A program made the position numbers and the translations under genes. A DNA stretch of 64,000 bases from Peronospora farinosa (Eukaryota; Oomycota; Peronosporomycetes; Peronosporales; Peronosporaceae), in contig CANTFK010000799.1 of the NCBI GenBank assembly GCA_947646735.1, forward strand, positions 1 through 64,000. Reading direction: 5' to 3'. A model generated the notes under the pieces. That model was not told the DNA's origin, searched no databases, and saw only the letters and a list, made by a program, of their open reading frames with translations. The first letter of the stretch is position 1. Each line of letters begins with the position of its first letter. Of the stretch, positions 52,170 through 62,948 are shown in pieces.

Positions 52170-53661
52170 CAGCTTTCGCTTTTCCATTCTTCGTAGGACA
52201 GAAAACCTATCGTAGTATTTCATCTCGAACCAATCTTCTACTTCTACAACATACTCTGGCTACTCTCAACCCCAGTACCGACCATAGGCTCTACCTCTGA
52301 GCTTTTACTCGTCCGTGATACTCCGCGTGACGCTATTTGCATTACCGACGCAGGTGTCGCGTTCCAACACGTTGGCACGACCTCATGCCATTGCGTCCTT
52401 TGTCAAAAACCACGCCAAACTAATAACCAAAAGAGGTGCAGAGCAAAACGACGATGAGGTGGTGCTAGTGGTGTTAATGCTACCGACTCATACGGACACG
52501 TGGTTTGCTGCTGGAGCGGCCGTGGCTCGCGCAGTTCCACTTTATGAGCACACATTCCAGAGAAAAAATGCTCTGCCAATGACAGCAGAAAATCTGATTG
52601 AGTCGGATAAGCTCGAGGTGGTGTATCAGACCCCATTGACATTGAAGGAGACGACACTCTTGCAACATACAGCCAATGCCATTCAATTGGCGACGAGACT
52701 TGTAGACGCTCCACCTAATGAATTGCACTCGGATGCATTCATTGCTGAAGCTCGTACGGTGGCAGAAAGGACCAAGGCTGCGATCGTGGTTATTCAGGGT
52801 AAAACACTTCATGAACAGGGATTCGGTGGCATATACGGAGTCGGAAAAGCTGCGACTCATAAACCAGCGCTGGTGTGTTTGAGTCACGTACCGGAAAGAG
52901 CTGAGGATGCGAAAGGGGTGGCGATGGTGGGCAAAGGAATTATCTTTGACACGGGAGGTCTGTCTATCAAGACGGGTGGCAGCATGGTCGGCATGAAGCG
53001 TGATATGGGCGGGGCAGCGTCGCTGTTGGCCGCGTTTGAAGCAGCGTGTCACGCAAAGAATACGACAGATAAGACTCCGTTGCATGTGGTACTATGTGTG
53101 GCTGAGAACTCAGTAAGACCGGACTCGATGCGTGTAGATGATGTGCTGGTGATGTACTCGGGCAAAACGGTGGAGATAAACAACACGGACGCCGAGGGAC
53201 GTCTTGTGCTTGCTGATGGCGTGGCGTATGCTGTCAAGCACCTAAATCCAAAGGTGATCGTGGATATGGCCACGTTGACGGGAGCACAGGGCATTGCTAC
53301 AGGTAACCGTATCGGTGCTGTCTACACAAATGACGGTAGTCTGGAGGAACTGGCTGTCAAGGCGGGTAAAGTCTCTGGCGACTTGGTGCACCCCATGCCG
53401 TATACGCCGAAGTTTCACCGCCTCGGGTTCACGAGCAACATAGCCAACATGAAGAACTCGGTGAAAAACCGTGCTAACGCGCAGGTGTCGTGCGCCGGGC
53501 AGTTCATCGCAAACCATTTGGGAGACTTCGAGCATACGGGCAAGTGGCTGCACGTCGACATGGCATTTCCAGTGTTCACAAGTGATGACGAGCGATCAAC
53601 AGGCTTTGGTGTGGCGTTTATCCAGTCGCTGCTCAAGGAGATTGTCAATGCAGGCTGGTAA
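52170..53661 (+). pseudogene. NPEPL1-like M17 leucyl aminopeptidase, nearly complete but N-terminus frameshifted
   Basis: An open frame of 448 codons (52315-53661) holds most of an M17 enzyme. It has the metal ligands and catalytic Lys in GKGIIFDTGG (about residues 206-215), the NTDAEGRL signature (290-297), and FGGIYGVGKAA, ATLTGAQGIATG and TGFGVAF. It opens with GTG, not ATG. The family's N-terminal region is visible in another frame at about 52170-52297 (NLLLLQHTLATLNPSTD) and stops at TGA 52298. The frame must therefore have shifted before residue 1 of the ORF. The 50415 copy has Gly where this copy has Arg (ENSVRPD). It may be a pseudogene or carry a sequence error. M17 enzymes remove N-terminal residues from peptides in the cytosol. 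Confidence 0.75.
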
Positions 53662-54816
53662 GCAGAGTGAGATTGTGGCTGAAAGAAAATATGAGGATTG
53701 CCATTACATTGTTGTCGTTTGTCTATCATTGAATGGATTCCAGTTCACCTGCAAGATGTTTTTTATTGAGCAATGAAGCGACAGCCCGCTTGTATTATTA
53801 CTTCGAAGTATGTTCCTATCAGCGTCTCATAGTATAAACTTTGACTGTATAATGTTTCATTCGGGGTGATAGGTGTATTGCTCTGTTGATTGATGGCTGC
53901 ATCTTTTCACAGTTTACTAGAACGCCCATACCGACTGTGAGCGAAAAAGTAGGGCTGAATCAGTCTGCATGTTTACCTTGTTTCCGCGAAGGAAGACGAA
54001 GCAGCTGCAGCAGCCTCAGTAGGTCGTTGCTGGTGCTGCTACAGCGCCTGCCGGCAAAACAACGTTCTTTTCGATCGTTGTGGCGCAAACGCCGTCCAGT
54101 GTCCTGCACAACGTTTTCGTTATGTGCATATACAAAGAACATTCTAGTCAAAGCTGACAGTGAAGTCGCGCTCTGGGAGCATCAAGTCGTGTGTGGGAAC
54201 CATGAACCGGAAGCGAGAGGGATGACAAGGGCATTTTCACTGGGCCAATTTTCTCATCTCCGCCCTCGCATCAAGCAAGGGGCGGACTCTGTCAGGAGTG
54301 AGACCGAGCTGGAGATCTCTATACGTGAGTGAGCTTGCGCCTATCTGATTCATGTTGTCTTGGACGTTCTTCAGCAGCGTTCCTGCAACTGAGCGTATAT
54401 ACGCAAACGGGCAGAGTTGCAGAACAAATCACTGTTCGTGCAAGTTCTGATGCCTCTCTTTTGTGGTAGCATTCTTATTCTAACCCGAGCTTCACGGCCG
54501 ATATGAAGTGAGTACGGGTATATCCAGCAAGTCTTCCGCTAGCAATTCGTCGACTGACATAGGAATGCTGAGGAGTTGTCTGTCACTCACTCTGGTGTCA
54601 ATCAAATACATTTATCATACATTGAGCTTGCCAAGCTTGGCTAGCTCATGAACGACGTAATGAACGACCACATTGAATGTCAAACCTTTCATGCCTAGAA
54701 TAGAACCTCCTCATATTGTCTAGCTTTTTATCGTCTTACTTTAGTATCCTCTAGCGACGAAGGATCTCAAACGTCCTCACCTGTCTCAATTAGCTTCATA
54801 CTTATCCAAATGTTGT
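53662..54816. other. Intergenic region, no supported gene
   Basis: A plus frame at 53886-54332 has no recognised motif and atypical composition. No repeat or RNA gene is evident. The last bases (TTCATTATTGAAT at about 54815) match the promoter-proximal sequence of the BAG-Hsp20 gene and belong to the duplicated block. Confidence 0.4.
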
Positions 54817-55215
54817 TCATTATTGAATCTACTTAGTCCCAACGTGCATTATGTCGAAACAACCATCAACGCGATATACACCCAGACATCCCACAAAAAG
54901 AGCCGCTTGCAGACCATCAAACAGAATATTAACGATGTACAGGAGAAGCTCAGCACGCGAGTGCCAGCTCAATATCGTCACTTGATGGCCACCGTATGTG
55001 GGACCAAGTGGCGACTGAAGACATTCAAGCTACATGACACCGCAGCTATCGTCAAGAAACATGCGTCTCGAGCTCGGGCCTTTGACTACCGCGTGAAGGA
55101 GTTAAGTAGAAGTTTTTACGCGTCACCTGCTGGAGCTGGATGGAATATTGGGTCACGGAGACGACGACGACATCAAGAGCAATCGGAACGCGCTGGTGGT
55201 GTTCATCTGCATCTT
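54817..55215 (+). pseudogene. Truncated duplicate of the BAG-Hsp20 gene
   Basis: The stretch aligns with about 31490-31900, including the sequence upstream of the start. It encodes SRLQTIKQNINDVQEKLSTR and YRHLMATVCGTKWRLKTFK. The start ATG at the equivalent of 31563 is lost. An extra base near 55060 (AAGAAACATGCG versus AAGAAAATGCG) shifts the frame. Similarity ends at GGTGTTCATC near 55207, so the acidic and Hsp20 parts are absent. Confidence 0.88.
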
Positions 55216-55769
55216 GTCGTATTCGCAGCGGGATTACGTATAGAAGTGACTAGATCAATATAATCGAATCGAAAGACTTTCTGGACCGTATACATGGGTT
55301 CAATGGCTACATCTAGGTAAATTGATGGGGGTGTTCCGTACAATGCACACTACGTACGACCAAGTTGCCATTCGTAGACTCCTTTATAATCCCATAACTT
55401 TTTGAAAAGAAGACCTGATTTGTCATCATCTGACTAGTCAGTCACTAGTGTGACCTTTCAAAAATGATTGTCGGTTCATCGAACTTCCATGGCGTTCCAT
55501 TAGCTCCACTTGGAAGCCAACAAAATTGTTTCAGCTGACCTAGTATTTTTTTGTACTTTGACATCCTTCGAAAGCAAATCGATGTGGACCCTGCAGATAG
55601 TTCACTTCTGGAGTTTATTCTGATGACTGAAGTACTCTGGCCAATTAGCAAGTGACACGTCAATGTCGATCATGTCTCCACAATCTTGTGGGACGTGAGG
55701 GCTCAGATTGTCTATTTACAGGGAGTTAAAACTATGTGCAAGATCTCTGGTTAAGTGGTTGCCTCGGTC
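55216..55769. other. Intergenic region, no supported gene
   Basis: No domain-bearing frame, repeat or RNA gene was recognised. Confidence 0.4.
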
Positions 55770-56560
55770 TTCTACCATGACGCGACTGTCCCCCTCCTCG
55801 CTTTCCCATTCTGCTGGCTCGATACATCGGACGTCACGGGGGGCACTCTTCTCCAGACACGTAAGTTGTTCCGTTGACCAAGTCCGGGGTTAGTTTCTAT
55901 CTGTGCGCAGTCTTGACCGGATGGCTGGGCTGCTCGCGCACTCGGAGCATCTGTTTTCAGGAGACAGTGGATGATTTGAAGGGAGTCTTGTACCACCATA
56001 GAGTCCCAACGAGCCATCTTGACGTAATCCCTGGCTTCTTCCGCAAGGTCGACTTGCTCTGCTTTTCCCATCAACCTCGGGTTACAATCGTTTTCAGACT
56101 TGCCTAGACGCACCACTGGACGAAAAGTGTCTGGCCTGCTGCTTACTATACATAACAAAACGAACCGGTACTGGATCTCAACGGGGGTCGTCACGGCTCT
56201 CAAAGCAGTTCTCTTCGTGGAACCGGCAATCGCGTTCAGCGAACGGGTCGACTGCTTGGGCTAGATCGTGAAGGGTAGGAACTAACGTGGTGCTAGATTC
56301 CTCAACGCTTTGTTAACGGCATAACACCCAGGGATATTCTGCGGACCGCTACCCTTGCGGGTCACACGCTACGCTGCCTCCCAGAGCGCGCGCAGCAAGG
56401 AGAAGGCCTCCCCCCTTTTGCCTTGGCCCCACTATGGGGGGCTTCCCATCCAAGGAAAAGGGGACCAGTACACTGGCTCTCGAAGGTCTCCGTCTCTGTC
56501 CGTTGTTGCCCGAAGGCGCAAATTGGGAAGTTAATCTTGTGGGACGTAGTATTAAGGTCA
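55770..56560. repeat. Unidentified degenerate repeat, copy 1
   Basis: Shares ordered blocks with copy 2 at 56950-57530. The blocks are TCTGCTGGCTCGA-AC-TCG and GTCACGGGGG near one end, CGCACGCAGCA / CGCGCGCAGCA with A-rich AAAACCTCCCCCC in the middle, and GAAGGTCT-CGTCTCT followed by CGTTGTTGC-CGAAGGCGC-AATTGGGAAG at the other end. Frames on both strands are open in parts, but none shows a known domain. Confidence 0.55.
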
Positions 56561-56949
56561 CAGGAAATGATTATTGCTGGCAAATCCAACCATTTGCGCT
56601 CTAGAATGACGCCAGTGAAGCCTTCAACTTTGATTTTAGTAGTGAGGTCTGATCTGAGATTTGTGGAATGCCAAGGAACACCAGAAATGCGCCTACTTTT
56701 GTTTAATTTTCATTCTAAATGGCGGAAAGTCTAATCCACACCTACGAATCATCTACCCTGCACCCATTTGCCGTACTTAAATGGATAATATACGTTCATG
56801 TACTTCGTGCAATGCCGCCTCATATAAATTTAAAAAGGGTCAATTGAATGATGGGCTGCGCCATATGGGTCCGACTTAAATTTTCCGTGAGTGTGGGTTA
56901 GAGAGAAGAGAAGAACAGACCGTCTTTTTCAAACATTAAGGATTGGTAA

Positions 56950-57530
56950 GATGTCTGGAGTGCTTCTACCAGGACTTCGTCATTCTTCGCCTCGCTGGCT
57001 CAATCTGCTGGCTCGAGACGTCGGGCGTCACGGGGGACACTCCGAAAAGGGCACGTGGAATCGGGTATCCAGCCCGAGGTGTAAACAGTGGCTCAATGAT
57101 CGCAACAAGCGCCGGGCACCACACCGATCAGTCCCGATCGACCGCTGATGCACCTGGACGGGGCCGATCAATTCACGTTCTTGGCAAGTTCACTTCGTGG
57201 GACCGGGACTAACGCTCGGCGATCGAGTCGGCGGCTTGAAGGCTGACGTAGAATAGCAGGAATTATCGGGGAAGAAAGGAATGATAACCGCGGTCGTCGT
57301 TCCTCTCCCCCCGGGGTGACAGGGTTGGTGCTCCCCTTACGGTTCGCACGCTGCGCTTGCCCCCCATAGCGCACGCAGCAGAGGGAAAACCTCCCCCCTC
57401 TTATCCTGGGCCTCCCGTTGGAGGGACTTCCCGCCCTGGTCGGAGGGGGCCGGTTGACCGGCTCTTTGAAGGTCTTCGTCTCTTGGCCGTTGTTGCTCGA
57501 AGGCGCGAATTGGGAAGTGAGTGAGTGTGG
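56950..57530. repeat. Unidentified degenerate repeat, copy 2
   Basis: Direct-orientation partner of the repeat at 55770-56560, with an internal deletion relative to it. It ends about 150 bp upstream of the candidate effector gene. Confidence 0.55.
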
Positions 57531-57620
57531 GTTAGGGTCTCCCTCTAAATGGTGTCTTCCCAGAAATTCCGCATATTTGGGCAGCTGCTTACGAGTTCGG
57601 ATGGTCGACAGCAATGTTGT

Positions 57621-57636
57621 TCATTTCCCCATTGGC
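57621..57636 (+). promoter_or_regulatory. Oomycete-type initiator and flanking element of the effector candidate
   Basis: GTTCATTTCCCCATTGGC at about 57619 matches the oomycete start-site consensus GCTCATTYYNCAWTTT at most positions, with the core TCATTTC (YCAYTYY) at 57621-57627. It lies about 60 bp before the ATG at 57683. Confidence 0.55.
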
Positions 57637-57682
57637 ATTGCAACCTTCACATCATACCACCATCTATCAAGGACTACGCACC

Positions 57683-57994
57683 ATGAAGTTATTGCACGGG
57701 CTGGTAATGGCAGCTGTGGTCTTGCTGTGCGAGAATATTGCAACGGGTGCTACACGCAGTCTTCGTGAGAACACTTTTCAGAGAAACATGATGAGTTCTG
57801 TAGTCCAGACTGAACCTCAGGGAATTCCGCATATTGACTCTCGTAAATTACATGGTTATATTGTGCATGAACCCATAACGAAAAAGCATTGTGATGGGTA
57901 TGGGAAGATCTATACATCGGTTTGCCCCCGCCCCTCTAATAAATGGCTTCGTGTTATCGTTCGGTCGATCGTTTTTGCTGCAAGTTGTCAATAG
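57683..57994 (+). CDS. Candidate RXLR-type secreted effector, 103 aa
   Basis: The start at 57683 gives a signal peptide (LLHGLVMAAVVLL core, likely cut around residue 20-23) and RSLR at residues 25-28, directly after it. RXLR motifs in oomycete effectors usually lie within about 60 residues of the start and mark host-delivered proteins. No acidic EER follows clearly; the next residues are ENTFQRN. The C-terminal part has three Cys and no known WY fold. An oomycete-like initiator precedes it. It lies in a repeat-rich, gene-poor zone, the usual setting of such genes. RSLR is close to the cleavage site, so an ordinary small secreted protein is the alternative. Confidence 0.6.
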   Translation: MKLLHGLVMAAVVLLCENIATGATRSLRENTFQRNMMSSVVQTEPQGIPHIDSRKLHGYIVHEPITKKHCDGYGKIYTSVCPRPSNKWLRVIVRSIVFAASCQ

Positions 57995-58599
57995 GGCGTG
58001 TAGTGTAGGGAATCAAGACTAACCCTCTATGAAGACAATTACATAATTGATAATACACGTTATGTGCTGCTGTGGAAAATGCCGATGACTCTTGCTTCAT
58101 GCTTTGTTTACCGATTGAAAACGTATCACAATCACATTCGGGCTTCTTTTTCATTTAAACTTTAGGTGACTAAGATATGAATCTTACAGCACCATGCTTT
58201 GTCAACACGATATAGTGGACGTTAGTTGATCACAGAATAAACGTCAGTGTTATTACCAGTGCTCACCTTGGTATTTCTCTTTCTGTATAAATCTTCGTTC
58301 GGGTCGAGACAGACACGCAATGCGAGATGCTTTTAACCTGTCTCATAAGTTTCTTGCAGCTCTCGTTTGTGAATAGGACAACGTGTGGGATCTGCCAGTG
58401 GGTCATTAGTCATCAAGCCCCCGTGAATCTCTTAGACATGTAAGGTGAGGAGTGCAGCGACATACGAGACCACTAGACTTGATCGCTGACGGCATGTCGT
58501 TCGGCCGTCTATCTAACCGTTTGACCATGTAATGAATCAGAAAACAAACGTAGGGTACGGCTCGTCACGTACAACTACTCAACGATAGCTGCGGTGATT
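57995..58599. other. Intergenic region
   Basis: No gene, repeat or RNA was recognised. It is the 3' flank of the effector candidate. Confidence 0.4.
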
Positions 58600-58790
58600 C
58601 AGCGTCTTCAACCGGGGTAACCGCAACTCGTTGCTCGACAACTTGTTCGCTTCGTGGGAGTGTACTCAATGCACTTTGCTGAACGAAAAAGCTCATACTC
58701 CAATTTGCAAAGCCCGCGGTTGCCCAAAGCTTGCCAAATCTACACGTTGCTCTCTCTCTTACTGGGAACTCGAACTTCCCAAGCACCAGG
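58600..58790 (+). pseudogene. RanBP2-type zinc-finger coding remnant
   Basis: A plus frame from 58631 reads WECTQCTLLNEKAHTPICKAR. It has the W-x-C-x2-C-x3-N pattern and third Cys of a RanBP2 zinc finger, but the fourth Cys is Arg. The frame loses likeness after about 58745. A second, worse copy lies at 200-345. Such fingers bind ubiquitin or RNA; here only a relic remains. Confidence 0.5.
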
Positions 58791-60290
58791 TAATGCTCAG
58801 AAAGATCGATCGGTGCCATTTTCATATTCCTTTACGGAGCAAATTAATCAATCGTGAAAGAAGAACTTGATTCACATAAACTGTTAGCGTTTGCACGGTG
58901 CGAGGATGCTGGTAAGGAGTTTTAACACAAATACCTATGGATGTTGATCAGTGCTACATCTTTTGCAACTGCTGTGCTACCTTTGCCATACAGAACGTAG
59001 ATAGCCACTCGAGTCAGCAGCACGGGCAATTGCATATGCTGCTAGATTAACGAACGCAAGCTGTTAAGTCTGAGCGATCTAAGGGTGCACCCGCAAGGTG
59101 TTCGCGTCAGCAATGCGAGTAGAAAAAACGCTATCCTCGACAAAATCGACGCATGAACACCACGAGCTAGAAGAATGTGGAGATATATACGAATAGCGCA
59201 CCTTTGCTATCGAGCATTTAAGATAAATTCTAGAGACTGGCGAGTATCGATCCATGTCAGTGTGCTGCACTTGCATGTGTGCAGCAAACACTTGTATAAT
59301 TCTGCGAGTCACTAACGAATTCTTACAACCGGCTTCTTTGAGGGTACCCTTAGCTGCCAAGCAGTCCGAGTAGTGACAAGCATTGCGATACACATGTTGA
59401 AGTGAAATTGAACCAACATGTCGTCTCGCTGTGTTCGGATATCAGCTTCTGCAAAGTCACAGCATCGATGGCTTTTGAATAGACTCGGGCAGTTGCTTGA
59501 AGAGGAGGGTTATGAGTACAGGTATCAATGTGTTTGATACATGGAGAACTTCAAAAGAGATGATAGAATCAGCACTAGAATTCACATTATAAAGAATACG
59601 AGAACCAGTCAAAAAAAAGTGACATTGTTTTCGCTGATTTTCAAGTGACCTACAACTGCAACGAAGGCACTAGCGCAAGAAAAGCGAGCGGCACTGAATC
59701 AAAGAAGCCGCTCGTTGTGCGTAGTCCTCTGCGCTAATAGTTTTGGTGTGATTTGCAGCTTTAGGCTTATAGAATTATTCAACTAAAAATAATTTCCCAG
59801 ATGTAGGAACGTGTTCAAAAACCATTTGTGCCTTACTTGACACGCATGAAAAGCGGATGATGCCGATCTTGAATGCATCTAGTGGTAGGTGCGAAAGATT
59901 GGAGCGACAGTGAGCGTGACGATGTAGCTGAGCTGGTAACTTCTACCTGTAGTGTAAGGTATTTCAATCGGCTTATTCGAACTGGTCTTCCAATACCAGC
60001 TCTTCCGTCGTAGCGGGCGTTGTCACACTAGGTTTATTATGCTGTAGATTACCGCAGTCTTCGTTACATGTATACCCTCCACTCGCACACACAGCGGGCC
60101 AAACGACTTGTTAAAATTCAACCTAGTATCAAACTGGTTGATTTGTAATGGGTTTTCCGCAATCAACTTGCCGATTTGAATAAGTCTCGGCTTTGGGCAG
60201 CGGCCGCCAAACGGGGAGCGATCCACGACCTAGACCGGATCTGACGTATGCATAGTATTTTGCGCACCACCGTACCGGATTTAAAGCTAC
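58791..60290. other. Intergenic region, no supported gene
   Basis: About 1.5 kb with only short motif-free frames, for example 59079-59393 on minus. No RNA gene, repeat or element was recognised up to the LTR at 60291. Confidence 0.45.
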
Positions 60291-60867
60291 TGTAACAGGG
60301 AAAAGTAACATACTTAATGTTTGGTCTAAAAGTATCCATGATTACTTTTGACCTGTCACTTGGGTGCGATACAAAAATGTGATCCACCCTCATGAATGTG
60401 ATATACATTGATGAATTCACATGAGAAGGATGACGCTAGTTGAAGCTAGGCATCGCGACGTCTCAGAAGGACGTCAGTTGCGATCTTAAATCTAGATTTA
60501 AGTTCATGCGACAGGATACGCTTCTAAAGAGTCGCGTATCCGATCTCTCTCTATATAGCTAATCAGTAGTTAAGTGTATATTAAGTTATAATTCATTAAA
60601 TATAGCTCAGTCTTGAATTTGCTTAAACATAAGCGCCACGCACGAGAAGTTGAAAGAGCTTCTGCGTGACGTCGGTGACTTCTTGTTTTAGAAGCTCGTT
60701 GCACTCTCGCTTAAGCGAGAGGCAACTGGTGGTACGACTGCTTAAGCAGTCGACCAACCGCATAACCACCCTCGCACGCGACGGTAAGACGGTCTAACCG
60801 CTTCCTCGCTTGTGCTGAAGGTGTGTGCTAGTAGCACGAGGCAACTTCATAGAAGTGCCCGTCTACA
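60291..60867 (+). repeat. 5' LTR of element C
   Basis: 577 bp, TGTAACAGGG...GTCTACA. About 20 bp near the start, present in the A LTRs, is missing. Both CTTAAG-core palindromes are kept. Confidence 0.92.
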
Positions 60868-60869
60868 CT

Positions 60870-60878
60870 TGGTAGCAC
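60870..60878 (+). other. Primer-binding site of element C
   Basis: TGGTAGCAC, 2 bases after the LTR, identical to elements A and B. Confidence 0.7.
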
Positions 60879-60911
60879 TAGTAGTCCTTCCCAAGACCCG
60901 TCTCTCTGAGC

Positions 60912-62007
60912 GTGCGTGTGGTTGATATGGTTCTTAACATGGACTGGAGAGACTTCGCTCACCTCTCCCAACATCATAGGGAGTTGGTAGAGCATATGGC
61001 GCAGGGACTTGGCGAACAAGCCTTGGTCAACCTCTTGCATTGTCCTCCTGAGCAACATGTTGCTCAGTTGGAGCAATTCGAGGCGTTTGTGCTCGTACAG
61101 CGTAGAAATGCGTCCGAGGTAAACAGCCAAGCCACCGCTGAGTCCATCACTAAGACTCAGGATGAGCTTAGGCTTGAGCAGGCACGTAATGAGGCGCTCA
61201 ACAGAACTGTTGAGACGCTCTCTGCCCGGCCTGCTCAACCGAGGCCCATTCGGATGGACCCTCCGAAGTTCGATGGAACTAGCCCTCACACGATTGTTCA
61301 CTGGCTATTAGCAGTTGAGCAATGTGGAGTGGCACAACTCATCGAAGACGACACCAGAATGGTGTCGTATGCCATGTCCAACTTACGTGGCAAAGCGTCA
61401 GAGTGGGCATACTCTGCGCTGATGGCTAATGCTGATGCATTTCCATCATGGGCGATCTTTCAGGCAAATATTCGCGCCATGTACCAGCCGCCTAACAAAG
61501 AAGTGTTGCTTATGGCGCGCTTCTTTGGAGCACGACAGGCGAAACGATCTCTGCAAGAATTTGTGCAGGAGATGCGTTCGCTGTCGGCGTCCATTAATGG
61601 GGAACCGATACCGGAACGTATTAAGGTGGCCACGTTCATGAATGGACTTAGGCAAGGCCCATCGCGTCAGGCCCTTTTTAGAAAGGTGCCAGCGACGATG
61701 GAAGAGGCAAATTGACATTGCCTTAGTTGAGGAGCAATCCTACAACAGCGCCTCGGCGACAGCTTATTATAAGCCGTCGACCGAGAAGTCGGATTCCACT
61801 CCTATGGAGTTAGGCAATGCAGATATGATCTGCTACAAGTGCGGAAAGCGAGGCCATATGATGGCTCGCTGCTATGCCAAAGTTGCTGCTGGTGCTAAGG
61901 CAGCCAGCAAGAAGTTTTCCAACCCGATGGGTGGTTCGAAGAACTGTGCACGTCTCACGGGTTCAGATTCGACCCCCAAAAAGTCGGGAAATGCGGGAGA
62001 GCAGTAG
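60912..62007 (+). pseudogene. Gag of element C, one frameshift
   Basis: Starts MRVVDMVLNMDWRDFAHL and runs through the capsid-like region to 61715. An extra base near 61710 (GGCAAATTGACATTGCC against GGCAATGAACATTGCC in A) shifts the frame. It continues in 61642-62007 with the zinc knuckle CYKCGKRGHMMARC and ends at TAG before the protease. Confidence 0.9.
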
Positions 62008-62057
62008 GGGCGGGATGCCCTACTGTCGCGGACTCTGAAGCTACCCCTAAGCTCAGA

Positions 62058-62948
62058 GTGATCGAACAAATGGGTAGCATAGTCCCTGAGGTTCCGAAAG
62101 GTCGGACCTTAACCCTTTTGGTCTGTAGCGCTCGAGTACGAGGCTATGACCAAGTGATGACCCTTCTCGTGTATTCGGGTGCATCACAAAACTTTGTGAA
62201 ACTCGCGGCTCTGAAAAAGAGACCGGCGAGTTATGAGTCGCTTTGCCAGGATGGCAAGCGAGAAGAGGCGATCGTTCGTTTAGCGAACGGCGCGCTCGTT
62301 AAATTGGAGGGAGTTCAAGTTGAACTCGCCTTCAGTTTCAGTGACTTCTCTTGTAAAGAGAAGTTCACAGTGCTAGGTATGGAGAGACCGTATGACCTCA
62401 TCCTAGGCATGCCTTGGTTGGCTAAACACCAACCATGGATAGACTGGCGTACACGCACATTCGCTAGCTCTACGCAAGACACCGGAAAGGATGTGCTCTT
62501 GCGAGAGGCTTATGTGGCTGATGCTGTGTCCAACACAATCGAGGGTGCGATGACGGTAAGTCAATCGACACCAGGAACTACCCAGCTCGAAAAGAGTGGT
62601 GTAGTTGGAAGTGCACTGGCGGAAAGACAGGTGACACATATTCCTACCCAGGTCGAAAAGACTGGTGTAGTGAATGGGACGATGACAGGTAGTCATGCGT
62701 CCAATAGTCCTGCACAGAGCCGAGAGCCTGTGGCAGTTGATGGTGGTCTGACAGGAAGTCAAGCGTCACAAGAACCGGCACAGAGCCAAGAGCCTGGTGC
62801 GGTTGGAAGGAGTGCGTTAGCTGAGATAGCAACGACACCATCTTCCAAGTCAAAGGTCGTGGTGACTCGAAGAACGAGCACCAGACGTATTAAGACGATC
62901 AAGGGCACGTCGAAAACGAGTGACCCTTGGATCAGTATCGGTCCATGA
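62058..62948 (+). pseudogene. Protease region of element C, active-site Asp lost
   Basis: 296 codons close to the element A protease, with LLVYSGASQNF in place of a D-S-G triad and an intact LGMPWLAKHQPWIDW. A Ser/Gln-rich repeated tail follows. It should be inactive as a retropepsin. Confidence 0.9.

Noticed and set aside
53886..54332. Plus-strand frame of 148 codons
   Set aside because: No motif, odd composition and no promoter or splice support.
57168..57614. Minus-strand frame of 148 codons
   Set aside because: It spans the degenerate repeat; the matching frame in the other repeat copy is not conserved as a protein.
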